This document shows, one piece after another, positions 27,495 through 35,764 of a stretch of DNA of 64,000 nt. Under the pieces are notes generated by a model, which worked only from the letters and a program-made list of their open reading frames with translations, was not told where the DNA came from and ran no database searches. Source of the stretch: Brevibacterium moorei (GTDB lineage Bacteria > Actinomycetota > Actinomycetes > Actinomycetales > Brevibacteriaceae); NCBI RefSeq assembly GCF_024580735.1, contig NZ_JANIJX010000017.1, positions 1-64,000 of the forward strand. Direction: 5' to 3'. Numbering within the stretch: the stretch's first letter is position 1; the number at the start of each line of letters is the position of its first letter. The position numbers and the translations under genes were made by a program.

Positions 27495-27532
27495 CTCAGT
27501 CCGGCAGGCCCTGCTCAGTCCGGCAGGCCCTG
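27495..27532. repeat. 19-bp tandem duplication spanning the APC permease stop codon
   Basis: The unit CTCAGTCCGGCAGGCCCTG occurs twice head to tail at 27495-27513 and 27514-27532. The second copy contains the stop and last codons of the permease gene on the minus strand; the first copy repeats them just past the stop. GCAGG/CCTGC in each copy gives a small dyad. It lies in the 47-base gap between convergent genes. Confidence 0.8.
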
Positions 27533-29041
27533 CTCCCGACGCACGTCCATCGCCGGACGGGTGTCGACTCCGCGCTTGGCCAGGGTGGACTTGACCGCAG
27601 GCCACAGTGCGAACAGTGCTGCGGTCAGGATCAGGCTGGTCCACACCTGGATCCGGGTGCCGCCGTCATTCGGATCGATGATCATGATGACGACGATAAC
27701 CAGCACCAGCGCGATCACCAGGATGTTCAGGTACGGGGTGAGCCAGGAGCGGATCTTCAGGCCCTTGCGCTGTTCGGGTGTGAGCTTCAGGCGCATCCGC
27801 CACTGCGCCAGGGCGATGAACACGTAGATGAACAGGGCGACCAGACCGCCGGAGTTCATGATGAAGTCGAAGATCACGGTGCCCTTGTCGCCGGCGTAGT
27901 TCGCGATGATCGCGATGAGCGCCGCCACACAGGAGGCGAACAGGGCCACCACCGGGGTGCCGTAGCGCGAGCGCTTGGCCACGAACCTCGGGGCGAAGCC
28001 CTTGTCGGCCAGAGCGGCCATCATCCGCGGGGCCGAATACAGACCCGAGTTCAACACGGAGATGACGGCCGTGAACAGGACGATCTCCATAATCGTCGAG
28101 GCCCCCGGCAGGCCGAACATGCCGAAGATGTAGGCGAACGGCGCGGTGATGGAGGGATCGGGCAGTTCGTCCCACGGCACGGCCATGACGATGATGAGCA
28201 CGCCGCCGACGAAGAACAGCAGGATGCGCCAGATGACGGTCTTCGTCGCCTGGTTGATACCGCGGGCGGGGTCGACGGATTCGGCCGAGGCCATCACGGC
28301 GATCTCGGTGCCGAAGTAGCTGAAGATGACGGTGGCGATCGCGATGAAGATCGCGGGCACGCCCATCGGGGCGAAACCGTCATGGGCCCACAGATTGGAG
28401 ATGCCGGGATCGTGGTCTGCGGCGGTGGGCCACAGGTGCAGGACGAACAGGGCGCCGACGACCAAGAACACGATGATCGTGACGACCTTGATGCTGGCCA
28501 GCCAGAACTCGATCTCGCCGAAGATCCGCACCGAGAACAGATTGGTCATGATGAACACGGCCACCAGCAGGATCGACCACGCCCAGGTGGGGACCGCGGG
28601 GAACCAGCCGTTGAGCAGCCCGCCGCCGATCACCGCCTCGTAGGCGATGATGCCGGCCCAGTAATACCAGTACAGCCAACCGGTCAGGTACGAGGCGTAG
28701 CCGCCCATGGACTCATTCGCGTACTCCATGAAGGAGCCGACGGCGGGCTTGCGGGCGGCCATCTCGCCGAGCATCCGCATGGCCAGGAAGACCAGGAGGC
28801 CGCCGATCAGATAGGCGATGATGGCCGCCGGGCCCACTGCGCGCACCACATTGCCAGAACCTACGAACAGGCTGGCGCCGATGATGCCGCCCAGGGTGAT
28901 CATGGTGATGTGGCGGTTGGCCAGTTTTCCCTTGTCGCGTACGACGATATCGTCGATGCGCTCGCCGAGTTCGGCACCGCCGTCCTTACCGGTGCCCTGG
29001 TTGCGGGCATCGCCGTGCTGGGGTCTGTTTTCAGATTTCAT
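27515..29041 (-). CDS. APC-family amino acid permease (first of two tandem copies)
   Basis: A 508-residue, roughly 12-helix amino-acid/proton symporter of the GabP/LysP/CycA group. A hydrophilic N-terminus of about 40 residues precedes KLANRHITMITLGGIIGASLFVGSGN (only positions 41-66 of the product), the usual first helix with the unwound GxG site, followed by LGEMAARKPAVGSF. The ATG at 29041 follows AGGAAA at 8 bases. It is a close paralogue of the next gene. Orientation is convergent with the oxidase/ALDH/ThDP operon, so it may import the substrate of that operon, for example lysine or GABA-like compounds. Confidence 0.88.
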   Translation of the reverse strand: MKSENRPQHGDARNQGTGKDGGAELGERIDDIVVRDKGKLANRHITMITLGGIIGASLFVGSGNVVRAVGPAAIIAYLIGGLLVFLAMRMLGEMAARKPAVGSFMEYANESMGGYASYLTGWLYWYYWAGIIAYEAVIGGGLLNGWFPAVPTWAWSILLVAVFIMTNLFSVRIFGEIEFWLASIKVVTIIVFLVVGALFVLHLWPTAADHDPGISNLWAHDGFAPMGVPAIFIAIATVIFSYFGTEIAVMASAESVDPARGINQATKTVIWRILLFFVGGVLIIVMAVPWDELPDPSITAPFAYIFGMFGLPGASTIMEIVLFTAVISVLNSGLYSAPRMMAALADKGFAPRFVAKRSRYGTPVVALFASCVAALIAIIANYAGDKGTVIFDFIMNSGGLVALFIYVFIALAQWRMRLKLTPEQRKGLKIRSWLTPYLNILVIALVLVIVVIMIIDPNDGGTRIQVWTSLILTAALFALWPAVKSTLAKRGVDTRPAMDVRREQGLPD

Positions 29042-29204
29042 CAAGAGTTTCCTGTATCGGTCTTTCTGTCGGGGATACTGCGTCGCGCGGTTGCGCGCAC
29101 ACGTGGGCCGTGCGGCAGAAGTGGCTCCAGGCATATGGAGTGTTCCAAAGCACAGGTCAGTCTACTGAATGTTTGTTTCAGAAAGAGCCGCCGGACACGG
29201 AAGT

Positions 29205-29240
29205 GGCCGAGGACACACCCGGGTGGGTGTGGCCTCGGCC
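29205..29240 (-). terminator. Hairpin terminator between the tandem permease genes
   Basis: GGCCGAGG followed by ACACACCC (29205-29220) pairs with GGGTGTGG followed by CCTCGGCC (29225-29240), 15 of 16 positions, around a 4-base loop. It lies 42 bases past the stop of the upstream permease gene on the minus strand and before the promoter area of the downstream one. It suggests the two copies are separate transcription units. Confidence 0.7.
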
Positions 29241-29281
29241 AGGGTTGCGGCGGCCGGTTCGCCCCGGCCCGCGCGCGGCGG

Positions 29282-30781
29282 TCAGCGAGCGCTCGGCTCC
29301 TTTCCGGCCGCCTCGGTTTCGGCGCGGATGTCCATGGCGGGGCGGGTGTCGATCCCGCGCCGGTGCAGGGTCCGTGACACCAGCGGCCACAGCACGACCA
29401 GTACGGCGGTGGCCAGCAGGCTGGTGAACACCTGGGCGCGGCCGCCCGGGGTGAGCAGCATGATGATGATGACGGCGATGACGGCGGCGAAGACCACGAG
29501 GTTGAGCCAGGGGACGAACGCGACCTTCAGTGGCAGCTCGGCGCGTTCGGCGGGGGAGAGCTTCATGCGCATGCGCAGCTGGGCCCAGGCGATGCAGACG
29601 TAGACGAACAGGGCGACCAGACCGCCGGAGTTCATGATGAACGTGTAGATGTTCTCCGCCCCCGCGAAGTTCGCCACGATCGCGGCCAGCGCGCCCACGC
29701 ACGACAGCAGCAGGGCTCCGATCGGGGCGCCGGACTTGGTGCGGCGGCCGATCCACGTGAAGGCGAAGCCCTTGTCCGACAGGCTGGCCAGCATGCGCGG
29801 GGCCGAATACAGCCCGGAGTTGAGCACGGAGATCGCCGCGGTGAACAGCACCAGGTTCATGATGAGTTTGGCCTGGGGCAGGCCCAGCATCTCGAAGACG
29901 TAGGCGAAGGGTGCGGCGACATCGGTGGGCGGCAGTTCGTTCCACGGCACGGCCATGACGATGATGAGCACGCCGCCGACGAAGAACAGCAGGATGCGCC
30001 AGACGACGGTGCGGGTGGCCAGTTTGATGCCGCGGGCGGGGTCGACGGACTCCGCTGCCGCCATGACGGCGATTTCGGTGCCGAAGTAGCTGAAGATGAC
30101 GGTGGCGACCGCGACGATTGCGGTGCCGGCCCCCTCGGGCATGAAGCCGCCGTGGCTCCACAGATTGGAGATGGCCGGATCGTGGGCGCCCGAGGTGGGC
30201 CACAGGTGCAGGACGAACAGGGCGCCGGCGACGAGGAAGACGATGATGGTGATGACCTTGATGCTGGCCAGCCAGAATTCGATCTCGCCGAAGATGCGGA
30301 CCGAGAACAGGTTGGTCAGCAGGAAGATGACGACCAGCAGCGAGGTCCAGGCCCAGCTGGGCACTGCGGGGAACCAGCCGAAGAGGGTGTTGCCGCCGAC
30401 CACGGACTCATAGGCGATGATGCCGACCCAGAAGTACCAGTACAGCCAGCCGGACAGATAGGCGGCCCAGCCGCCCAGTGATTCGTCGGCGTACTCCATG
30501 AAGGAGCCGACGGCGGGCCGGCGGGCGGCCATTTCGCCGAGCATCTGCATGGTCAGCCAGACCAGCAGGCCGCCGATCAGATAGGAGATGATGGCGGCGG
30601 GGCCCACCGAGCGGATGACGTCGCCGGAGCCCACGAACAGGCTGGCGCCGATGATGCCGCCCAGCGTGATCATGGTGACGTGGCGATTGGCCAGTTTGCC
30701 GCGGTCGCGTACGACGACCTCGTCAGTGGCGGGGGAATCGGGGGTGGCGCCCGCTGGGGCACCGGAATCCGAGGATTTCAT
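29282..30781 (-). CDS. APC-family amino acid permease (second tandem copy)
   Basis: A 499-residue paralogue of the neighbouring permease, with the same helix pattern and motifs: VVRDRGKLANRHVTMITLGG at the N-terminus, LGEMAARRPAVGSFMEYA and NSGLYSAPRMLASL. Long stretches are identical in DNA, for example 62 bases at 28172-28233 and 29942-30003, pointing to recent duplication or gene conversion. Of two close starts, ATG 30781 has AAGGA just before it, while the GTG 12 bases earlier has no ribosome site. Substrate is unknown; divergence from its twin may give a different amino-acid preference. Confidence 0.87.
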   Translation of the reverse strand: MKSSDSGAPAGATPDSPATDEVVVRDRGKLANRHVTMITLGGIIGASLFVGSGDVIRSVGPAAIISYLIGGLLVWLTMQMLGEMAARRPAVGSFMEYADESLGGWAAYLSGWLYWYFWVGIIAYESVVGGNTLFGWFPAVPSWAWTSLLVVIFLLTNLFSVRIFGEIEFWLASIKVITIIVFLVAGALFVLHLWPTSGAHDPAISNLWSHGGFMPEGAGTAIVAVATVIFSYFGTEIAVMAAAESVDPARGIKLATRTVVWRILLFFVGGVLIIVMAVPWNELPPTDVAAPFAYVFEMLGLPQAKLIMNLVLFTAAISVLNSGLYSAPRMLASLSDKGFAFTWIGRRTKSGAPIGALLLSCVGALAAIVANFAGAENIYTFIMNSGGLVALFVYVCIAWAQLRMRMKLSPAERAELPLKVAFVPWLNLVVFAAVIAVIIIMLLTPGGRAQVFTSLLATAVLVVLWPLVSRTLHRRGIDTRPAMDIRAETEAAGKEPSAR

Positions 30782-31010
30782 AGCTTCCTTCACGACGGCT
30801 CGATGACGGCTCTTCGGGGCCGGAGTCCGCCATTGTGCAGTGTAAGCACGTAAAAGTTGGTGTGCATAGTTTTGAGGGCTGGGTCACTTGGCGGATAGGA
30901 TCGCGGCGAGACGGATTGGCGGCGGCGAGGCGGGGCAAAGGAGCCCCGGCACAGCGCGGGAACGGCGCAGCGCGGGAACGCACAGCACAGAAGCGGAAGA
31001 GGAGTGGAGC

Positions 31011-31856
31011 ATGGGTAGGGACCGAGGGACGATCGCGGTGATCGGCGGGCACGGCAAGACGGGTCGTGCGGTGATCGGCGGCCTGAAACGGCTGGATCAG
31101 GAGTCCGTGGCCGTGGGCAGGGCCCAGCTGGCGGACCCGGGCACAGCGCTGTCAGAGGCCGCGGCCATCTACCTCATCGCCCCGAATATGTGCGCCGACG
31201 AATCGGGATTCGTCGACACCTGGCTATCCGCCGCGGCCGAGGCCGGGGTCGAGCGGGTGGTCTACCATTCCGTGGCAGCCCCCTACGCCCCACAGATGCC
31301 GCACCACCTGCACAAGGCGATGAGCGAGGACCTGGTGCGCCGCAGCGGCCTGGACTGGACGATCCTGCAGCCGTGCGCCTATGCGGAGAACCTGCTGCCG
31401 GGCCTGCGCGAACCCCAGCCGCAGATCCGGATCGCCTACAGTCCGGACACACCCTTCGGGCTGATCGGCCTGGACGATGTGGGCGCGATCGCGGCCCGGG
31501 TGCTCCTGGAGTCCGGGCACACCGGCGCGAGCTACGAACTGGGCGGCCCGGAGCTGGTGACGGTGCGCCAGGTGGCGCGGATCGCCGAGGCGGCACTGGG
31601 CAGACCGGTCGATCTGCGGGTGGAGTCGGTCGACGACTGGGCAGCCGGCCCCGGCGCCGGACTCGAGGCCAGGGAGCGGGACTGGCTGGCGGCCATGTTC
31701 GCCTATTACGACGCCCACGGCCTACCCGTCGGAGGCAGGGTCGCGCAGATGCTCCTGGGACGTCGCCCCGAGTCCATGGAGCGGCTGCTGCGCCGTGCCC
31801 TGGTGCCCGAGGCCGAGGCGGCGGACCAGGGAGGCCGGCGGGAACGGGATTCCTAG
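31011..31856 (+). CDS. NmrA-like NAD(P)-binding protein (atypical SDR)
   Basis: A 281-residue Rossmann-fold protein with the N-terminal nucleotide motif VIGGHGKTGRAV and the C-terminal substrate region YELGGPELVTVRQVARIAEAALGRPV. These atypical short-chain dehydrogenases include NmrA, quinone reductase QorB and redox-sensing regulators; most lack the catalytic Tyr-Lys pair, and none is evident here. The ATG at 31011 is preceded by GAGGAGTGGAGC. Its stop codon shares the palindrome CTAG with the stop of the convergent moeB gene. A promoter-like TAGGAT is at 30895-30900. Confidence 0.7.
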   Translation: MGRDRGTIAVIGGHGKTGRAVIGGLKRLDQESVAVGRAQLADPGTALSEAAAIYLIAPNMCADESGFVDTWLSAAAEAGVERVVYHSVAAPYAPQMPHHLHKAMSEDLVRRSGLDWTILQPCAYAENLLPGLREPQPQIRIAYSPDTPFGLIGLDDVGAIAARVLLESGHTGASYELGGPELVTVRQVARIAEAALGRPVDLRVESVDDWAAGPGAGLEARERDWLAAMFAYYDAHGLPVGGRVAQMLLGRRPESMERLLRRALVPEAEAADQGGRRERDS

Positions 31857-33010
31857 GTGGACCGGGATTCCAGGGCGCGCCAGGCGCGCATCCCGCCGGT
31901 CACGTCGATGGGTTGCAGGCCGGGTGTCCCTCCCAGGAGGCGCACGGCGTGGGCCGACCTGGTGCCCGACTCGCAGTAGACATAGCACCGGCGCGGTGCG
32001 CCCGCGCCGGGTTCCCCGCCGAGTTCCATCAGGCGGGCCACGGCCCCGACGGGGTCCGCGGCGATGTCCTCGACCGGCAGGTTGATCGATCCCGGGATGG
32101 CGTCGGCGGCGTGTTCGGCCGGGGTGCGGACGTCGACCACCGGCACTGCCGTCCCCGTGGTGCCGGTCCCGGTAGCAGCCTCGGGCGCAGCGTGCCCCGT
32201 CCCTGCCAGGAGCCGGTGCAGTTCGCCCGCGCTCACCGCGGGGGCCAGGCCCTGGCCGATCTGGTCGGGGCCGGCCGGTCGGAGCGTCGATTCCCGGGCC
32301 GCGAGGTCGATGAACTCCCACTGCGCGGTGCGCATATCGTAGACGCCCACCCGGCCGCGCAGCACAGTGCCGATCCCGGTGATCAGCTTGATCGCCTCGG
32401 CGGCCAGGGCGGTGCCCATGATGCCGGGGAGTACGCCGAGGACCCCGGCCTGCACGCAGCTGGGCACCGACCCTGGCGCTGGAATCCGCGGGAAGAGATC
32501 ACGGTAGGTGGGACCCGTGACCGGATCGAAGACGCTGAGCTGTCCGCCGTAGCCCAGGACCGCCGCCCACAGGTGGGGGATGCCCAGCAGGGTCGTGGCA
32601 TCGGAGACGATATAGCGGGTGGCGAAGGAGTCGCTGCCGTCGATCACCAGGTCCCAGCCGTCCACGAGTTCCACCGCGTCGGCGGCGTCCAGTCTGCGGT
32701 CGATCGGCACGATCCGGACATCCGGGTTCAGGGCGCGCAGCGTGCGGGCGGCCGAATCGACCTTCTTCAGCCCCACATCCGCGGTGGTGTGCAGGGGCTG
32801 ACGGTGCAGATTCGACAGTTCGACCCGATCGTCGTCGATCAACCCCAGCGTGCCGACGCCGGCGGTGGCCAGGTAGATCGCGGCGGGGGAGCCCAGGCCG
32901 CCGGCGCCGATGCACAGCACCCGGGCCCGCGCCAGAGCCTCCTGGCCGCGGGAGCCGAAGCCGGGCAGGCTGATCTGCCTGGCATAGCGGTCATCGGGCT
33001 CAGTGCCCAT
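31853..33010 (-). CDS. moeB: MoeB-type adenylyltransferase with C-terminal rhodanese domain
   Basis: Activates the C-terminal Gly-Gly of MoaD by adenylation (ThiF/E1 fold, residues 1-250) and probably transfers sulfur with its rhodanese domain (about 285-385; active loop YCESGTRS, C346). The ATP loop GAGGLGSP (35-42) and SCVQAGVLG (C185) are present. Unusually, the zinc-binding cysteines of classical MoeB are missing: TYRD (168-171) stands where CYRC is usual, and the second CxxC is absent. The start ATG at 33010 overlaps the upstream mog-moaE stop; the in-frame sequence further upstream reads through that gene and is not real. It completes MoaD sulfuration for molybdopterin synthesis. Confidence 0.87.
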   Translation of the reverse strand: MGTEPDDRYARQISLPGFGSRGQEALARARVLCIGAGGLGSPAAIYLATAGVGTLGLIDDDRVELSNLHRQPLHTTADVGLKKVDSAARTLRALNPDVRIVPIDRRLDAADAVELVDGWDLVIDGSDSFATRYIVSDATTLLGIPHLWAAVLGYGGQLSVFDPVTGPTYRDLFPRIPAPGSVPSCVQAGVLGVLPGIMGTALAAEAIKLITGIGTVLRGRVGVYDMRTAQWEFIDLAARESTLRPAGPDQIGQGLAPAVSAGELHRLLAGTGHAAPEAATGTGTTGTAVPVVDVRTPAEHAADAIPGSINLPVEDIAADPVGAVARLMELGGEPGAGAPRRCYVYCESGTRSAHAVRLLGGTPGLQPIDVTGGMRAWRALESRST

Positions 33011-34061
33011 CGATGCCCACCCAGGTGTGCTCGCCGGTGGCATAGCTCTGGCGCTTCCAGATCGGCACCGTGGCCTTGACGGCATCGACGACCGCAGCGC
33101 AGCAGGCGAAGGCCTCGCCGCGGTGCGGGGCCGAAACCGCGACGACGATCGCGTCATCGCCGACGGCCAGCCGGCCGGTCCGGTGCGTGCAGTGGATCCG
33201 GGCCTCCGGGAAGTCCGCGGCGATCCGGGCCACGGTGCGCTGCATGATCGCGGCTGCATCCGGGTGGGACGAATACTCCAGCCCGGTGACATCGGAGCGC
33301 CCGGAATCCGTATTGCGCACGGTGCCGACGAAGTCGACGGTGGCCCCCGCTCCGGCACGAGACACCGCGCGGCGGGCCGAGGCCGGGTCCAGTGGGAGCT
33401 CGCTGAGCCCGGTGACAACGGCCGGGACCGCTTCGGCTGTGCCGGCTGCTTCGGCTGTGCCGGGTGCACCGGTCGCATCGGGTGTCGCCGCGCCCGCGGC
33501 GGACTCCGCCGGGTCTCCGGCCGAGGGCGCGGCCTCGGCCGGGGCCTCGGGAGTGTGGGTGCGGATGTCGCGGACCTGGGCCAGCAGGTGCCCGAGCAGC
33601 GGGGAGAGGACCGCGATCGCATCGCGCGCCGCGCCGAGGGAGCCGGGCAGGTTGATGAGCACGGTGCTCCCGGCGATCCCCGCACGCCCGCGGGACAGTG
33701 CCGCCAGCGGAGTGGATTCCCGCCCTCCGGCCAGCAGTGCGTGCACGATCCCCGGCAGCTCGCGGTCGATGTAGCGGGCCGTCTGTTCGGGTGTCAGATC
33801 GTCCGGGGTGGCGCCGGTGCCGCCGGAGGTCAGGATCAGATCGGGCCGCGCGCCCGCCGGTGCGGACAGTCGTTCGCCCAGCAGGTGGCCCACGGGGGCG
33901 CCGTCGGCGACCACCAGGGGGCCGGTGACGGCGAAGCCGGCCTGTGCGAGCCAGTCGACCAACACGGGGCCCGACCGGTCCTGGGCCCTGCCATGGGCCG
34001 CCGAGGTGGAGGCGACGATGACGGTGGCGCGGGGCTGTGGGTCGAGGGTGACGTCGGTCAT
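33000..34061 (-). CDS. moaE: Fused Mog/MoaB-like and MoaE protein (molybdopterin adenylyltransferase - molybdopterin synthase large subunit)
   Basis: A 353-residue fusion of two cofactor enzymes. Residues 1-168 form a MoaB/Mog domain (LTSGGTGATPDDLTPE, INLPGSLGAARDAI), which adenylates molybdopterin. A low-complexity Ala/Thr/Pro linker (about 169-215) leads to a MoaE domain (about 216-353; VGTVRNTDSG, HRTGRLAVGDDAIVV, IWKRQSYATGEHTW), the large subunit that joins MoaD to make molybdopterin. The ATG at 34061 sits 8 bases after a TAGTCT box and the sequence is in-family from there. It is divergent from moaA. Confidence 0.88.
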   Translation of the reverse strand: MTDVTLDPQPRATVIVASTSAAHGRAQDRSGPVLVDWLAQAGFAVTGPLVVADGAPVGHLLGERLSAPAGARPDLILTSGGTGATPDDLTPEQTARYIDRELPGIVHALLAGGRESTPLAALSRGRAGIAGSTVLINLPGSLGAARDAIAVLSPLLGHLLAQVRDIRTHTPEAPAEAAPSAGDPAESAAGAATPDATGAPGTAEAAGTAEAVPAVVTGLSELPLDPASARRAVSRAGAGATVDFVGTVRNTDSGRSDVTGLEYSSHPDAAAIMQRTVARIAADFPEARIHCTHRTGRLAVGDDAIVVAVSAPHRGEAFACCAAVVDAVKATVPIWKRQSYATGEHTWVGIDGH

Positions 34062-34069
34062 GGGGCCAA

Positions 34070-34075
34070 GACTAT
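34070..34075 (-). promoter_or_regulatory. -10 box for mog-moaE, likely leaderless
   Basis: TAGTCT on the minus strand ends 8 bases before the ATG at 34061, with no ribosome site between. This places the transcription start at or within a base or two of the start codon. The divergent moaA gene has the same arrangement. Confidence 0.5.
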
Positions 34076-34153
34076 CCAACCGGGCGCCCGGGCGGACAAC
34101 GCCGTCCGCCCAAGCGGGCGCGGCCGATGAATGGACTCCGCCGACGCGGTTGG

Positions 34154-34159
34154 TAACAT
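34154..34159 (+). promoter_or_regulatory. -10 box for moaA, likely leaderless
   Basis: TAACAT is followed after 7 bases (CGGTCAC) by the moaA ATG at 34167, again without a ribosome site. The pair of divergent promoters shares about 80 bases of DNA. Confidence 0.5.
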
Positions 34160-34166
34160 CGGTCAC

Positions 34167-35297
34167 ATGTCTGTGGCGTTGGGAATGCCGATGGTCCGCG
34201 GCGAGGATACGGTCACGGTGGCGCGCAGGCGACTCGTGGAGCGCACGGAGGACTTCCCCGGAGGGCCGGGGCTGGCCGACCGGTTCGGCCGGATCGGCGA
34301 GGACCTGCGGATATCGGTGATCGACAAGTGCAATCTGCGCTGTGGCTACTGCATGCCCGCGGAGGGGATGCAATGGCTCCCGCGCGAGGACCTGCTCAGT
34401 GCCGCCGAGATCGTGCGGATCGTGCGCATCGGGGTCCGGCTGGGCGTGCGGGAACTGCGCCTGACCGGGGGCGAACCACTGGTGCGCCCCGATCTGGAGG
34501 AGATCATCGCCGGGGTGCACAGCGCACACCCCGAGCTGCCGATCTCCCTGACGACCAACGGGATAGGCCTGGACAAGCGCGCCGCCGGCCTGGTGCGCGC
34601 CGGCCTGCGGCGGATCAACGTGTCCCTCGACACCGTCGACCCGCAGGTGTTCGCCCGGATGACCCGCCGCGACCGGCTGCCGCGGGTGCTCGCCGGGATC
34701 GCCGCGGCGCGGGCCGCCGGGCTCGACCCGATCAAGGTCAACGCCGTGGTGCTGCACGGACAGAACGACCACACCGTGCTCGAACTCCTGGACTACTGCC
34801 TGGCCCACGGCCTGCAACTGCGCTTCATCGAGCAGATGCCCCTGGACGCCGACCACGGGTGGACGCGCGAGCGGATGGTCGACGCCGCCTGGCTGCGCAC
34901 CACCCTGGCCCGGAAATACGTGCTGGAACCGGTGGCCGAACCGCGCGGGGGCGCTCCGGCCGAACTCTACGAGGTCCGCGCGGCGGACCCTGTGGCGCCC
35001 GGGAGGGCCGCCGTGCTGGGCCGGGTCGGGATGATCGCCTCGGTCACGGAGCCGTTCTGCGCTGCCTGCACGCGGACCCGGATCACCGCAGACGGGCGGG
35101 TCCGCTCCTGCCTGTTCTCCCGGGAGGAGTTCGATCTGGCCGGGCTGCTGCGCTCCGGGGCGGGCGACGCCCTCATCGCCGACACCTGGCAGCGCGCCAT
35201 GTGGCTCAAGCCCCGCGCCCATGGAATGGACCATGCGGGTCTGGGCGATGCGGACTACGTCCAGCCGGAGCGCAGTATGAGCGCGATCGGGGGATGA
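34167..35297 (+). CDS. moaA: GTP 3',8-cyclase (radical SAM)
   Basis: First committed step of molybdenum-cofactor synthesis: rearranges GTP with S-adenosylmethionine radical chemistry. The N-terminal [4Fe-4S] motif is DKCNLRCGYCMP (C55, C59, C62); the C-terminal cluster site is FCAACTRTRITADGRVRSCL, and the chain ends in the Gly-Gly tail (SAIGG) important for MoaA activity. At 376 residues it is slightly long because of about 30 extra N-terminal residues. The ATG at 34167 is chosen from its TAACAT box 7 bases upstream. MoaC, the partner enzyme, is encoded at 61366. Confidence 0.95.
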   Translation: MSVALGMPMVRGEDTVTVARRRLVERTEDFPGGPGLADRFGRIGEDLRISVIDKCNLRCGYCMPAEGMQWLPREDLLSAAEIVRIVRIGVRLGVRELRLTGGEPLVRPDLEEIIAGVHSAHPELPISLTTNGIGLDKRAAGLVRAGLRRINVSLDTVDPQVFARMTRRDRLPRVLAGIAAARAAGLDPIKVNAVVLHGQNDHTVLELLDYCLAHGLQLRFIEQMPLDADHGWTRERMVDAAWLRTTLARKYVLEPVAEPRGGAPAELYEVRAADPVAPGRAAVLGRVGMIASVTEPFCAACTRTRITADGRVRSCLFSREEFDLAGLLRSGAGDALIADTWQRAMWLKPRAHGMDHAGLGDADYVQPERSMSAIGG

Positions 35298-35304
35298 TGG
35301 TCCG

Positions 35305-35619
35305 GTGAGACTGGATGAGATGACACGGGATGCCCCCGGCGGGGCCGAGGCCCCTGTCCGGGTGCGGTACTTCGCCGCGGCCAGGGCGGCCGCCGGCCTG
35401 GCCGAGGAGACGGTGGGGCTGCGGGCCGGGGCGCTGGACGCCGCCGGGCTGCGCCGGGAGCTGGGACGGCGGCATCCGCAGCCGCCCGTCGGCGAACCCG
35501 CCCTGCACGAGGTGCTGGAACTGTCGAGCCTGCTGTGCGAGGGCCTGGTGCTCGAACCCGGCGACGAGGTCCCCGCAGGCGCGGTGGTCGATGTGCTCCC
35601 GCCCTTCGCCGGGGGCTGA
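35305..35619 (+). CDS. moaD: Molybdopterin synthase sulfur-carrier subunit
   Basis: A 104-residue ubiquitin-like protein that carries the thiocarboxylate sulfur for molybdopterin. The core VRYFAAARAAAG is typical of MoaD, and the chain ends PPFAGG, the Gly-Gly terminus that is adenylated by MoeB and sulfurated. The GTG at 35305 follows a GATGAT box at 6 bases; an ATG at 35320 is the alternative start. It lies 7 bases after moaA on the same strand. Confidence 0.9.
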   Translation: MRLDEMTRDAPGGAEAPVRVRYFAAARAAAGLAEETVGLRAGALDAAGLRRELGRRHPQPPVGEPALHEVLELSSLLCEGLVLEPGDEVPAGAVVDVLPPFAGG

Positions 35620-35764
35620 GCAGGCCGCCGGTGGAAACACCCCGGTAACCCTTTGTCAGGTTTTGCCGGTGACTGTGTTTTCGGTTGGCGGAATATGCCG
35701 ATGGAGTGATGCCCGTCACTTGGAAAAATAGTCTCAGCAGACAAAGCAGCCTGAAGGGACTCAG

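Noticed and set aside
27495-27532. CRISPR or longer satellite array
   Set aside because: Only two head-to-tail 19-bp copies without spacers. No repeat-spacer pattern was found anywhere in the window.
34062-35744. A 560-residue N-terminal extension of the mog-moaE frame
   Set aside because: The extension runs antisense to moaA and moaD and has no domain. Conserved Mog sequence starts at 34061, with a promoter box just before it.
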